From Pirellulales bacterium (lineage in GTDB: Bacteria > Planctomycetota > Planctomycetia > Pirellulales > UBA1268): a stretch of 55,373 nt of DNA. The stretch lies in the NCBI GenBank assembly GCA_018401745.1, contig JAGYJY010000025.1, positions 1 through 55,373 on the forward strand, given 5' to 3'. The translations under genes and the position numbers were made by a program. The notes below the pieces were generated by a model. That model worked only from the letters and a program-made list of their open reading frames with translations, had not been told where the DNA came from and ran no database searches. This document shows, piece by piece, positions 46,568 to 55,373 of the stretch. How positions within the stretch are numbered: position 1 is the first letter of the stretch; each line of letters begins with the position of its first letter.

Positions 46568-48453
46568 TCAACGCGGCGCACCGAGCGTCACGTCGAGGCT
46601 GACCTCCATGCCGTTTCGCTGCACCACCACCGGCACGGTGTCGCCACCGCGGTACTTCCGCAGGGCATTGTCGAAGTCTTCCAGGCCCTTCACCGCACTC
46701 TCGCCCAGCCGCACAATCACATCGCCTCCCTCGAGCCCTCCTGTGGCCGCCGGGGAATCCTTGGCGACGCCAGAAATCGCATAGCCTTCAGTGCTCGTGC
46801 CGAAATCAGGAATGCTGCCAAAGTAGGGCCGGTCGCCGCCGCCACCAGCAAACTGCGTGCTCGCCACCTGCACATAGCCTGGCGGCTCGTCGGTCGTGGC
46901 GAGTTCGGCCACGAGGTCGACCACAAAACTTGTGATCCGAGCCATGCCCTCGTAGTTGATCTTCTCCGCTGTGTCGGTGGGCCGGTGGTAGTCCTCGTGC
47001 GAGCCGGTGAAGAGGTGCAGCACCGGGATCTTCTTGGCATAGAAGCTTGCATGATCGCTCGGCCCAAAGCCGCCGGGCTCTTTTGTCACGGTGAAGCCGC
47101 GACCTTCGAGCAGGCGATCAACGAGGGGCTCCATGGTGGTGCCGGTTCCCGTGCCGTGCACGATCAGCTTCTCATCGGCAAGCCTGCCCACCATGTCGAG
47201 ATTGACCATCGCCACCGTCTTCTCCAGCGGCATCGCCGGGTTGGCCGTGTAGTGGGCGCTGCCGAGAAGCCCCCGCTCTTCACCAGAAAACGCCGCAAAC
47301 AGAATGGTCCGCGGAAAGGGGCCATGGGCGGCGAGTTGACGGGCCACCTCGACCAGGGCCGCTGTGCCGCTGGCATTGTCGTCGGCTCCATGGTGGATCG
47401 CCTCCACGCCCGGTGCCGCAGAGTTCGTGCCCCCATGCCGAGATGATCGTAGTGGGCGCCGAGCACCACCACTTCCTCGGCCTGCGGCCCCTCCCCGGGC
47501 AGCACCGCCAGCACGTTGCCGGCCGTGGTTGCATGCCGCTCGATTGCCGTTTGCCCGCGAATCCGCCAGCCGGTCAGCGCTGCCGACTGCGGCGTTGGCC
47601 CCTCGTCGATGGCCGCCTCCACTTCAGCCATCGGCTTGCCCAACACCCCGCCAACGATCGGCTCGAGGACCGACCGCTTGACCTGCAGGATCGGCATGCT
47701 GCGGGCATCGCTGCCATCTCCGGCTCGGTCGAAAGCCATCAGGGCGTCGTCTTTGTGCCGCTCGGTCGACACCGCATCGTTGAGAAACACTACGCCGCCA
47801 GCCTCATGCTCCGACGCGTTGGCGATCTTGCGGGAGAGGGCTGCATGCCGCGAGTTTTGATTTCCGTCAAACACGCTGTGCGGGTTGTCTTGCTGAGGCT
47901 CGTGCCGCATCAGCACAACCGCATTCCCTTTGGCATCCAGCCCAGCGTAGTCGTCGTAGTCTTCTTGCGGAGCGGTGATGCCGTAGCCGAGGAAGGCCAG
48001 CGGCAGGTCAAACTCCCCCGAGCCACCAGCCGCCAGCGGCGTGTAGTCGCGGCCGAGCTCAAGCGGGATCACCTGCTCAGTTCCGTCGGCTGCCGGCCCC
48101 ACCAGTTCCACCCGGTTGGCCTCCTCGGGCCCGAGTTTTGCTTCGAGCGTCATCTCAAACGGCTGCCAGCCCGCCCAGGCATGGTCTGCCGGCCCCGCTG
48201 CCACCGATTCGGCTGCCGGTGCCGAGAGGCCCAGTTCGGCAAACTGCTCGGCCACCCAGGCCGCCGCTTCGTCGATTCCCGCCGTACCAGGGCCGCGGCC
48301 CTGCATTGCTTCGGCTGCCAGCAGCCCGACGCTCTGCTGCAGCCGAGTCTCCGCGTCGGTCGTTTCCCCGCAGGATTCCGAAAAACATCCGGCCACCACC
48401 AGCACGGGCCACACGGCCACCATGCCCAGACGGGTCCATTCACGAAGCACCAC
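46568..48453 (-). CDS. M28 family zinc aminopeptidase lipoprotein with PA and PDZ domains, frameshifted
   Basis: Start GTG 48453 is 6 nt behind AAGGAGG; it gives VVLREWTRLGMVAVWPVLVV and a lipobox ending AGC. The first 300 residues contain a PA-domain-like insert (VFLNDAVSTERHKDDAL). The M28 core starts VVVLGAHYDHLGMG; the frame breaks at the C-run 47430-47434, and adding one base continues GTNSAAPGVEAIHHGADDNA with SGTAALVE. Zinc ligands are visible: His/Asp in AHYDH and GADDNASG, Glu in FSGEERGLLGS, Asp in MVNLDMVGR and His in SHEDYHRPTD. The last 90 residues are a PDZ domain (YAISGVAKDSPAATGGLEGG, DVIVRLGESAVKGLEDFDNA). About 628 residues when joined. Periplasmic or outer-membrane peptidase; all catalytic residues are kept. 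Confidence 0.88.
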
Positions 48454-48681
48454 GATCGGCCTCCTTGGCTGCAACGCCCACTCACAAAATGACGTTCGGT
48501 TCTTGAAAAAAGGGATGACCCTTGCGGATGATCTCTTTAAGGCTCAAACATTGCTGGTATTTTAGCCAGCCCGAGACTCTCTGGGGGCCTGCATGGTCGA
48601 GCCACGACCGGTTTGCTCGTGGTGTGCGGTGAAACCGGACGTGTGCCGGCTGGCAAACGGCCGGCGAAGAAGGAGCGAGGC

Positions 48682-50439
48682 GTGGCATCCCTGTTTGTCA
48701 TCCAAGGACGGAATCGCGGCGAACGGTTCGAGATCGCGGACGACGAGACGAGCATTAGCATCGGCCGCGAATCGGCCAACGCGGTGCGACTCGACGACAA
48801 CGAGGTGTCGCGGCGGCACGCGGAGATTCGCCGGGTGGGCGATCGGTTTGTCGTCGGCGATCTTCGCAGCTCCAACGGCACCTACGTCAACAGCCGCAAG
48901 GTCGAGCGGGCCCCGCTTGCTGCAGGCGACCAGATCCAGGTTGGCCGCACCGTGCTGGTGTTTGGCCAGGAGAGCGAAGAGATCCCCGTGGGGCCTGTCG
49001 ACATCGTCAGCGGTCCTGGAGCCGATGATCACTCGCGGATCGTTCGCTCCATCCCCGACGAGACGGTCGACCTGCTGCTTTTGGCTGACGACACCCAGAG
49101 CCTGCGACTTGCCCGCGCTCGCTCAAACCTGCAGGTGATGTATCGCACCGCCCTGGCGATCAGCCACACACTCGACATCGACGACCTCCTCGGCCGCATT
49201 CTTGGGCTGGTCTTCGAGTGGGTCGAGGCCGACCGCGGTTGCATCATGCTGCTCGATCCGGCAAACCGCCAGCTCACCTCCAAGGCGCGCCGCGATCGCA
49301 GCGGCATCGACGCCACGAGCTCCATGACGATCAGCCGCACGATCCTCGACTATGTCCTCGACCATCGCGAGGGGGTGCTGACCAGCGACGCCCGCGACGA
49401 CGATCGGTTTCGCAGCGGCAACAGCGTGTTGCGAACCGGCGTCCGCGAAGCGATCTGCGTTCCCATGCAGGGCCGCTACGACACCGTCGGCGTGATGTAT
49501 GTCGACACGACCGTGCCCCTGGCCGACGTGACAGCTGGCGAGCAGCAGCGGTTTACCGAGGAGCATCTCAAGCTGATGATCGCCATCGGCCACCAGGCAG
49601 CCCTCGCCGTCGAAGACACGACCTACTACTCAGCCATGGTGCAGTCGGAACGGCTGGCGGCAGTGGGCCAGACGATCGCCACCCTGTCGCATCACATCAA
49701 AAACATTCTGCAGGGCATTCGCGGCGGCAGCTATCTCGTCGAGATGGGGCTGGAGGGCAACGACCAGGCGGTGCTGAAAAAGGGCTGGGACATCGTCGCC
49801 CGCAATCAAAACAAGATCTCGTCGCTCGTGATGGACATGCTCTCCTTCAGTAAGGAGCGGGAACCCGAGCCGGTTCCCAGCAGCCTGGTGACGGTGGTTG
49901 AAGAGGTGCTCGAAACGGTGGCTCAGCGGGCAGCGGAAGCCGGCACGGCCCTCGTCTTTGAGCCGCCGCTCGGCTTTCCCGATCTTCTCTTCGACCCCGA
50001 AGGCATCTCGCGGGCCATCCTCAACGTCGTCTCCAATGCCCTCGATGCGGTCGACGAGCGGCGGCAGGAAGAGCCCTCGTGTGAGAAACAGGTTGCCGTC
50101 AGGCTCACCGCCGATGCCGACGAGGGCATCTGCCGCATCATCATTGACGACACCGGCAGCGGCATGGACGAAGAGACCGCGGCCACGGTGTTCAACCTCT
50201 TCGTGTCGACCAAAGGCTCCCGCGGCACCGGCCTTGGCCTGACGGTCAGCAAGAAGATCATGCAGGAGCACGGAGGCGACATCACGGTGGCGAGTGAGCC
50301 CGGTCGGGGCAGCCGCTTCACGCTTGAGCTGCCGATGACCCTCCCTGCCGAAGGCTTTGGTCAGACACTCTCGTCGGCCGCCGTGCCTGAGGATGACGAC
50401 GACAACTCCGCCGACGGTGAGGACAGGGCGGAGTCGTGA
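48682..50439 (+). CDS. FHA-GAF sensor histidine kinase
   Basis: 585 residues from GTG 48682 (GAAGGAG upstream; the earlier in-frame ATG is poorer). FHA domain at 1-95 with [18 protein letters not shown] and [12 protein letters not shown], the phosphothreonine-binding motifs. GAF domain about 155-315 ([35 protein letters not shown]). Kinase: H-box [20 protein letters not shown] (His about 337-338), N-box [17 protein letters not shown]1 [32 protein letters not shown] and G2 [12 protein letters not shown]. No transmembrane segment, so cytoplasmic. The FHA-GAF combination suggests input from Ser/Thr phosphorylation plus a small ligand. No partner response regulator lies nearby. Overlaps the next gene by 4 bp. 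Confidence 0.93.
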   Translation: MASLFVIQGRNRGERFEIADDETSISIGRESANAVRLDDNEVSRRHAEIRRVGDRFVVGDLRSSNGTYVNSRKVERAPLAAGDQIQVGRTVLVFGQESEEIPVGPVDIVSGPGADDHSRIVRSIPDETVDLLLLADDTQSLRLARARSNLQVMYRTALAISHTLDIDDLLGRILGLVFEWVEADRGCIMLLDPANRQLTSKARRDRSGIDATSSMTISRTILDYVLDHREGVLTSDARDDDRFRSGNSVLRTGVREAICVPMQGRYDTVGVMYVDTTVPLADVTAGEQQRFTEEHLKLMIAIGHQAALAVEDTTYYSAMVQSERLAAVGQTIATLSHHIKNILQGIRGGSYLVEMGLEGNDQAVLKKGWDIVARNQNKISSLVMDMLSFSKEREPEPVPSSLVTVVEEVLETVAQRAAEAGTALVFEPPLGFPDLLFDPEGISRAILNVVSNALDAVDERRQEEPSCEKQVAVRLTADADEGICRIIIDDTGSGMDEETAATVFNLFVSTKGSRGTGLGLTVSKKIMQEHGGDITVASEPGRGSRFTLELPMTLPAEGFGQTLSSAAVPEDDDDNSADGEDRAES

Positions 50440-51233
50440 GCCTTCAAGCCTCGCAGGATGGCGTTGCGATTTCAGCCGTGGTGATCACCGCCGGCCGCTG
50501 CCGCCACTTGGCCACCACGCTCGCCAGCCTCGCCTGGTGCGACGAGGTGCTCGTGCTCGCCTCCCACGAGGTTGATACGATCCGGCAGCTGCCCGCGGCC
50601 GCCGCCTGCCGCATCGAATCCCATCCCTTCGACGGCTACGGATCGCAGAAGCGGCGGGCGGTCAACCTGGCAACCAACGACTGGGTGCTCTCGCTCGACG
50701 ACGATGAGTGGCTCGACGACGCGGCCGTAGCGGCGGTTCGCAGCTGCAGCCTCGGCAGCGGTCCGGCAAGCTATGCCCTGAAACGGCGGACCTTTGTCGG
50801 TGAGCAGGAGATCCGCCACGGGCCCTGGGGCCGAGAGCAGGTGGTCCGCCTCTTCGACCGGCGACGCTGCGAGTTTGCCAATCTCGCGGTGCACGAGGCG
50901 GTTCGCAGCCCGAGCCCGCCCGCACAGCTCGCGGGCTCAATCCTGCACCACAGCTTCGAGAGCTGCAGTGAGGTGCTGTCGCGGTCGATCCGCTACGCCC
51001 GCCCCAAGGCCGGGATCATTGCCGAGAAGCAGGAGGCGGCCCACTCCTGGATGCTGCCGCTGCGGGCAGCTGCTGCCTTCCTGAAAAGCTATGTCTTTCA
51101 GATGGGCTTCCGCGACGGTGCCGCAGGCTTCGCGATTGCCCTCTCGCGGGTGATCGACTCCACCCTGCCGCGCATACTCGTGGTCGCCAGCCACGCCCCG
51201 GAGCCGAAGCAGCCCCCGCCAGAACGCCGGTGA
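50436..51233 (+). CDS. Family 2 glycosyltransferase, WaaE/KdtX-like
   Basis: 265 residues from GTG 50436, overlapping the kinase stop (GTGA). GT-A fold: ISAVVITAGRCRHLATTLAS, WCDEVLVLASHEVDTIRQLP, RIESHPFDGYGSQKRRAVNL, then the metal-binding DWVLSLDDDEWLDDAAVAAV and AVHEAVRSPSPPAQLAGSIL with HHSFESCSEVLSRSIRYA. This layout (SxxDGYGxQKNxAL ... WVLSLDADE ... VHE) is that of WaaE-type beta-1,4-glucosyltransferases acting on the LPS inner core. Exact donor and acceptor unknown. It may belong functionally with the lipid A genes several kilobases upstream. The C-terminal helix FLKSYVFQMGFRDGAAGFAI is membrane-associating in the family. Confidence 0.9.
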   Translation: MSLQASQDGVAISAVVITAGRCRHLATTLASLAWCDEVLVLASHEVDTIRQLPAAAACRIESHPFDGYGSQKRRAVNLATNDWVLSLDDDEWLDDAAVAAVRSCSLGSGPASYALKRRTFVGEQEIRHGPWGREQVVRLFDRRRCEFANLAVHEAVRSPSPPAQLAGSILHHSFESCSEVLSRSIRYARPKAGIIAEKQEAAHSWMLPLRAAAAFLKSYVFQMGFRDGAAGFAIALSRVIDSTLPRILVVASHAPEPKQPPPERR

Positions 51234-51285
51234 GCATGGCCCGCACGCAGAGGATCCCGCTTCATCCGCCCAATCACGCCCGCCT

Positions 51286-52299
51286 TCACAGCCCCCGGAG
51301 GTGCTCCAGCAGACGCTGCATGTCGGCAGGCAGCGGGGCCTCAAGCACAAGCCGCTCGCCGCTCGCGGGATGATCGATCTCAAGACGGGCCGCATGCAGC
51401 GCCTGTCGCTCGATCAGTGGTGGTCCATCAGCCGCCCCTCCGAAAAACGACGCGGGAATCGTGTTTCGTCCGCTGTAGAGGGCGTCGCAGAGCACGGGAG
51501 CCCCCGCAGCGGCCAGGTGCACGCGAATCTGATGCGTGCGGCCCGTCTTCGGGGCCACCCGCACGAGCGCCGCCATGCGGCCAAACCGCTCCACCACCTC
51601 GTAGCGGGTCACCGCCTCACGACTGGTCGCATGGTCTCGCCGCACAGCCATCTTCTCTCGCTGATAAGGATGGATGCCGATCGGCAGGTCGATCTCGTCG
51701 GCATCGAGCTCCAGCGTGCCATGGGTGATCGCGAGGTAGGTCTTGGCGACGGTCCGCCGCTCAAACTGCTTGGCCAGGGCCTGGTGGGCCTGTTCGGTGC
51801 GGGCCACGGCAATCACGCCGCTGGTGTCGCGGTCGAGGCGATGCACGATGCCAGGCCGGGTCGGCCCGCCAAGGGTGGAGAGCCCGGTCGAGGCAGGCTC
51901 GCCATCGGCCGACGGCCCCTGCTGCTGAAGATGCCAACGCAGCGCTCCAGCGAGCGTGCCCTTCCAGTTGCCCTTGGCCGGATGCACGACCATGCCGGGC
52001 GGCTTGTTGACCGCCGCCATCAGCTCATCGCGGTAGAGAAACTCCAGTGGGATCTCTTCGGCCTGCGGACCGTCGCGAGGCGGCTCCGGCATCATAAAAC
52101 AGACCCGGGCTGTCTCCTTGAGCTTCAGCGACGCCTTGGCAGTCACCCCGTTGACCCGCACCAGCCCCTTGTCGATCGTGCGAGCGAGCGAGGAGCGGCT
52201 CAGCTCCGGCAGCTTTTCTGCAAGATACCGATCGAGCCGACCACCGGCCTCCTCAGCAGCAACAACAAACTCGACGGGCTCGCCCGGCTGCGGCATCAC
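51286..52299 (-). CDS. rluD: 23S rRNA pseudouridine synthase, RluD family
   Basis: 337 residues. N-terminal S4 RNA-binding domain (EAGGRLDRYLAEKLPELSRS with SLARTIDKGLVRVNG), linker, and RluA/RluD catalytic domain: FLYRDELMAAVNKPPGMVVH, the catalytic GIVHRLDRDTSGVIAVART (Asp of HRLDRDTSG), AKTYLAITHGTLELD, and VAPKTGRTHQIRVHLAAAGA. RluD converts uridines in helix 69 of 23S rRNA. Length is normal. A stretch ADGEPASTGLSTLGGPT before the catalytic loop is a family insertion. The start (GTG 52299 or ATG 52296) overlaps the stop of the upstream membrane-protein gene by about 4 bp. Confidence 0.94.
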   Translation of the reverse strand: MMPQPGEPVEFVVAAEEAGGRLDRYLAEKLPELSRSSLARTIDKGLVRVNGVTAKASLKLKETARVCFMMPEPPRDGPQAEEIPLEFLYRDELMAAVNKPPGMVVHPAKGNWKGTLAGALRWHLQQQGPSADGEPASTGLSTLGGPTRPGIVHRLDRDTSGVIAVARTEQAHQALAKQFERRTVAKTYLAITHGTLELDADEIDLPIGIHPYQREKMAVRRDHATSREAVTRYEVVERFGRMAALVRVAPKTGRTHQIRVHLAAAGAPVLCDALYSGRNTIPASFFGGAADGPPLIERQALHAARLEIDHPASGERLVLEAPLPADMQRLLEHLRGL

Positions 52300-53138
52300 G
52301 GAGTGCCTGCAGGTTCAGCAGCAGATTCAGCCTCTTCCTGCGAAGCGTTCGCCGTGGCCTCGGTGCTTTCGGCAGCTGCAGCAGCCGGCTCGCTCGCCTG
52401 CTCCCCGGCGGCCGCCCCGAGTGGGCCATCGTCGAAGAGCGCCGCAGCGGGATCGTCAGCTCCGGTCGCATCTTCCCCAGTCGCATCATCTCCAGTCGCC
52501 CCGGTCGAAGGCGGGGCCACCGGGGTGAGATTCTGTGCGAAGAACCAGTCGTACCAGCCCTTTGTCGACTCGCTGGCCAACCCATCGGCATGCTCCATGG
52601 CCACAGCCGCCAGCGGGCTCTCGGGAAAATCACGGGCCACGCTCGCATACCCGGCCTGGGCTTCGTCGAGCTGCCCGAGGCTCTCCTGGGCCTTCGCCAG
52701 GCCGAACCTAGCTCGCTCGGCCAACAGCCCATTCGGCCCTTCCGCCAGCACCGCTGTGTAGAGATCCGCGGCTGATTCCAGCCGCTCTGTCGAGGTGGCC
52801 CGATCGTCGAAGGCAAGCGCGGCGCCATCGGTGAGCGCCATGTCGGCAAGCACCAACTGCGACCAGAGGGCCGCATCGCTTCCGGGATACCGCTGCACCA
52901 CCTCGTTGAAGGCAATCGTCTCGCCCGTGGCAAGGGCACCGAGATAGGCCTCCCAGCTGCGGGCCTGGGTGGCCGCGTTGGTGGAGGAAATCACGCCCCA
53001 GGCCACCAGCCCTGCCACGATCGCCACAACGCCGGCAATGATCGTCGCGATGTAAGGACGGATCGCATCGAGCAGCTGCACGATCCATTCGGCCAGCGCG
53101 TTTTGTTCGAGTTCGTGCTGGCGTTCGACGGTGCTCAT
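52296..53138 (-). CDS. Membrane-anchored TPR-like protein (YfgM/TolA-type), function unknown
   Basis: 280 residues from ATG 53138. An N-terminal cytoplasmic VERQHELEQNALAEWIVQLL is followed by one membrane helix (YIATIIAGVVAIVAGLVAWG, about 29-48). The extracytoplasmic part has tetratricopeptide-like helices: FNEVVQRYPGSDAALWSQLV, ADLYTAVLAEGPNGLLAERA, RFGLAKAQESLGQLDEAQAG then YASVARDFPESPLAAVAMEH. The C-terminal 70 residues are a low-complexity Ala/Glu/Thr/Asp tail (GATGDDATGEDATGADDPAA). This matches YfgM-like ancillary proteins that touch the translocon, but the assignment is by topology only. Translationally coupled to rluD. Confidence 0.85.
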   Translation of the reverse strand: MSTVERQHELEQNALAEWIVQLLDAIRPYIATIIAGVVAIVAGLVAWGVISSTNAATQARSWEAYLGALATGETIAFNEVVQRYPGSDAALWSQLVLADMALTDGAALAFDDRATSTERLESAADLYTAVLAEGPNGLLAERARFGLAKAQESLGQLDEAQAGYASVARDFPESPLAAVAMEHADGLASESTKGWYDWFFAQNLTPVAPPSTGATGDDATGEDATGADDPAAALFDDGPLGAAAGEQASEPAAAAAESTEATANASQEEAESAAEPAGTP

Positions 53139-53289
53139 CCAGGGTCTCCGCAGAGGCAAAAGGGCAGCGGGGCGGCAACGAATCAAGACCCCAAATAGAA
53201 GCCGGGCCGTGCGGGAACGTCAAGGTGAGTGGGCGGTTCGTTTTCTGCTACCATCCTCCGCTCGGCCGCGACCTCCGGCGGACCTCTCG

Positions 53290-55373
53290 GTGTGCCTGCT
53301 TCCCTGCTCCCACAGCTCCGCTTTGCCCCATGGCTTCTCCCGCTTCGCTCCCCTCAATGCGGCCCAGCACGACGCCGTCCACGCCCCCCCCGGACCGCTG
53401 CTGGTGCTCGCGGGCGCCGGCACGGGAAAAACCCGCGTGGTGATCGCCCGCATCGCCAGGCTCGTGCAGCGAGGAGCCTCTCCTGCCCGCATCCTGGCGG
53501 TGACGTTCACCAACCGTGCCGCCCGCGAAATGCTCGAGCGGGCCACGAAGGCCTGCGGCAAGAGGCCGAGCAAGAGCGCTAAGCCTGAAATCTCCACAAT
53601 CCATTCGCTCTGCGCCCGCATCCTCCGGCGGCATGCCGAGCGGGCCGGCTATCCGCCCGGCTTTGCGATCATCGACCGCGGGGAGCAGGAGTCGGTGGCC
53701 CGCAAGGTGCTCAAAGAGATCAAGGCCCCGGAAACAAGCCTGCAGTCGGGCGACCTGCTCTATCGCATCAGCCGCTGGAAGACGGCCGCCATCCGCCCTG
53801 GCCAGGCGATCGATTCTGCGGAAGACGATCGCAGCCACCTCGCCGCCTCCGGCTACCGCCGTTATCAAGACGCCCTCAAGGCCGCCGGAGCCGTCGACTT
53901 CGACGACCTGCTCTGCGTGGTCGACGAGCTCTTCACCCACGAAGACGACGTCCGTCGAGCCGAGGCGGGCCGTTTTGATCATGTGCTCGTTGATGAATAT
54001 CAAGACACGAGCCGCACCCAGGAGCGGATCCTCACGGCCCTGGCCCGCGACCATAAGAGTTTCTGCGTGGTGGGCGACGACGACCAGTCAATCTACGCCT
54101 GGCGGGGAGCTGAGATCTCGCACATTCTCGAGTTTCCCAAGCGGTGGCCCGGGGCGCATGTGGTGCGGCTCGAGGAAAACTACCGCTCCACGCCGCAGAT
54201 CATCACCGCGGCAAACCTGCTGATCGAACGCAACTCCCGCCGCCACGGCAAAACGCTGATCTCCAAGGCAGACGCTGGGCCGCCCCCGGTGATCGTGCAG
54301 GCAGGCGATGAGGAAGACGAAGCCAAGCGGGTGGTGGGCGAGATGGCCGACCGGATCCGGCTGCAGCAGGTGACGCCCGGCGAGGCGGTGATCCTCTTTC
54401 GCACCGGCGAGCAGACGCGGCTCTTTGAGCAGGAGCTCCGCCGTCGCAACATGCAGTATGAGCTCGTGGGCAGCCGCTCGTTTTTCGACCGCCGCGAGGT
54501 GAAAGACGTGATGGCGCTGCTGCGGGTGCTGGTCGACCCAGATGACGACATGGCCTTCCTGCGGATTGCCAACGTGCCTCCGCGGGGCATCTCCGCTGCG
54601 GCACTCAAAAAAGTGCGGAGCGAGGCGAGCGAGGCGGGCACGAGCATCTGGAAGGCGTTTCTCACCGCCCGCAGCGAGCAGCGGATCTCGCCGGCCGCGG
54701 CGACTGGCGTCGACCAGCTCGCTGCGTGGGTCGGCCGCGAGCCGCCGGTCACAAAGCTTCCGTCTGCTGTGCTTGCCGAGCTGATTGACACCCTCGGCTA
54801 CCAGCAGTTTCTCGCCAAGGAATATGAAGACCCCGACGAGCGGGCCGCGCGGCAAGACTGCGCCCAAGAGCTCGTCAACGCCCTGTCGCAGTCTGAGCGG
54901 GGAAAGGTTGGGCAGCTGCCTTTTGCTCAGATCGTGCGGGAGTTTCTCGACGACCTCGTGCTCGACGTGCAGGAGCGGGAGCGGTTTAAGAGCGACAAGC
55001 CGCGGGGCGATGTGCTGCGGCTGATGACGCTGCATGCCGCCAAGGGGCTGGAGTTTGATGCCGTCTGGATGGTGGGCATGGAGGAAGGCTACCTGCCCCA
55101 CAAACGAGCGATCGACGAGGGCGAAATCGGCATCGCCGAAGAGCGGCGATTGGCCTATGTGGGCGTCACACGGGCCCGCAAGCGGATCACCCTCTCGCTC
55201 TGCCTCTCCCGCACCAAGTGGGGCAAGCGGAAGGCCAGCCGCCCCAGCCGGTTTCTGTACGAGCTGACCGGGCAGGCCGAGAAGTTTGTCGAGACGCCCC
55301 CGGAGCCGGCCCCGCACGAGCAGCTCCGCGGCAAGGCCGCCCGCGGCAAACACAGCCGCCGCGTCAGCCGCCG
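53290..55373 (+). CDS. pcrA: UvrD/PcrA-type superfamily 1 DNA helicase, 3' end cut by the window
   Basis: 3'-5' DNA helicase of repair and replication. The reading frame is identified from LNAAQHDAVHAPPGPLLVLA then GAGTGKTRVVIARI (Q-motif and Walker A), AVTFTNRAAREML (Ia), FDHVLVDEYQDTSRTQERIL (DExx box), VVGDDDQSIYAWRGAEISHI (motif III), EENYRSTPQIITAANLLI (IV), VLRLMTLHAAKGLEFDAVWM (V) and EERRLAYVGVTRARKRITLS (VI). All motifs are intact. The start is uncertain: GTG 53290 or TTG 53323 are in frame, while the ATG at 53330 is out of frame. About 695 codons are present, so only the short C-terminal tail is missing. Upstream 53139-53289 is a divergent intergenic region. Confidence 0.92.
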   Translation, partial: MCLLPCSHSSALPHGFSRFAPLNAAQHDAVHAPPGPLLVLAGAGTGKTRVVIARIARLVQRGASPARILAVTFTNRAAREMLERATKACGKRPSKSAKPEISTIHSLCARILRRHAERAGYPPGFAIIDRGEQESVARKVLKEIKAPETSLQSGDLLYRISRWKTAAIRPGQAIDSAEDDRSHLAASGYRRYQDALKAAGAVDFDDLLCVVDELFTHEDDVRRAEAGRFDHVLVDEYQDTSRTQERILTALARDHKSFCVVGDDDQSIYAWRGAEISHILEFPKRWPGAHVVRLEENYRSTPQIITAANLLIERNSRRHGKTLISKADAGPPPVIVQAGDEEDEAKRVVGEMADRIRLQQVTPGEAVILFRTGEQTRLFEQELRRRNMQYELVGSRSFFDRREVKDVMALLRVLVDPDDDMAFLRIANVPPRGISAAALKKVRSEASEAGTSIWKAFLTARSEQRISPAAATGVDQLAAWVGREPPVTKLPSAVLAELIDTLGYQQFLAKEYEDPDERAARQDCAQELVNALSQSERGKVGQLPFAQIVREFLDDLVLDVQERERFKSDKPRGDVLRLMTLHAAKGLEFDAVWMVGMEEGYLPHKRAIDEGEIGIAEERRLAYVGVTRARKRITLSLCLSRTKWGKRKASRPSRFLYELTGQAEKFVETPPEPAPHEQLRGKAARGKHSRRVSR

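Overview
The window reads as the chromosome of a high-GC planctomycete, probably Pirellulales-like. Evidence for this includes a DUF1559 prepilin-like protein followed by its small lipoprotein, several PEP-CTERM proteins, a planctomycetal autotransporter-repeat/dockerin protein, very large secreted proteins of unknown function, a SET-domain protein, and a metal-transport permease fused to a DtxR-type regulator, an architecture known from the related Chlamydiae (PVC superphylum). No rRNA, tRNA, CRISPR array or intact insertion sequence was seen; two inverted scraps of an IS91-like transposase lie at the left edge.

Layout. 1-1.2 kb: IS remnants. 1.2-16 kb: mixed metabolic genes (HIT hydrolase, 1372-aa secreted glycosidase-like protein, split sulfatase-fold protein, Tat-exported sugar-phosphate-isomerase-like protein, SET methyltransferase, MMPL/RND transporter, a degenerate ACP-AONS fusion, aconitase). 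16-19 kb: a secreted beta-repeat protein with dockerin-like EF-hands and a PEP-CTERM tail. 19-28.4 kb: an accessory island of four PEP-CTERM genes with unrelated bodies. Three of them share the same leader, tails are shared or left behind as orphans, and GC-rich structured repeats lie between them. 28.4-34 kb: lipase-like protein, DUF1559 pair, membrane protein, endonuclease IV. 34-38 kb: four-gene Mn/Fe/Zn ABC operon with 4-bp overlaps, ending in the permease-DtxR fusion. 38-43 kb: GNAT, M16 peptidase pair and an ABC-2 type permease. 43-46.4 kb: lipid A genes (ompH, lpxC, lpxA, Gfo/Idh/MocA oxidoreductase). 46.5-55 kb: M28 aminopeptidase, FHA-GAF histidine kinase with a WaaE-like glycosyltransferase, RluD, a TPR-like membrane protein and a UvrD/PcrA helicase running off the end.

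The most notable signals are in the PEP-CTERM island: (i) a 71-nt element in four copies that folds on paper into a perfect four-way junction with three triloop hairpins and no unpaired junction base; (ii) CTCAC iterons spaced exactly 11 bp (or 33 bp) at four loci upstream of the PEP-CTERM genes, resembling an OmpR/PhoB-type operator; (iii) paired TCACCA-N3-TGGTGA dyads and a chain of stem-loops in a conserved long leader; and (iv) the cassette-like organisation itself.

Caution: seven genes (sulfatase-like, AONS-like, aconitase, autotransporter-like, fourth PEP-CTERM, lipase, M28 peptidase) are each split by one single-base indel, mostly in short homopolymers. Because housekeeping genes are hit, sequencing or assembly error is the leading explanation; such genes are given here as one CDS with the shift marked.
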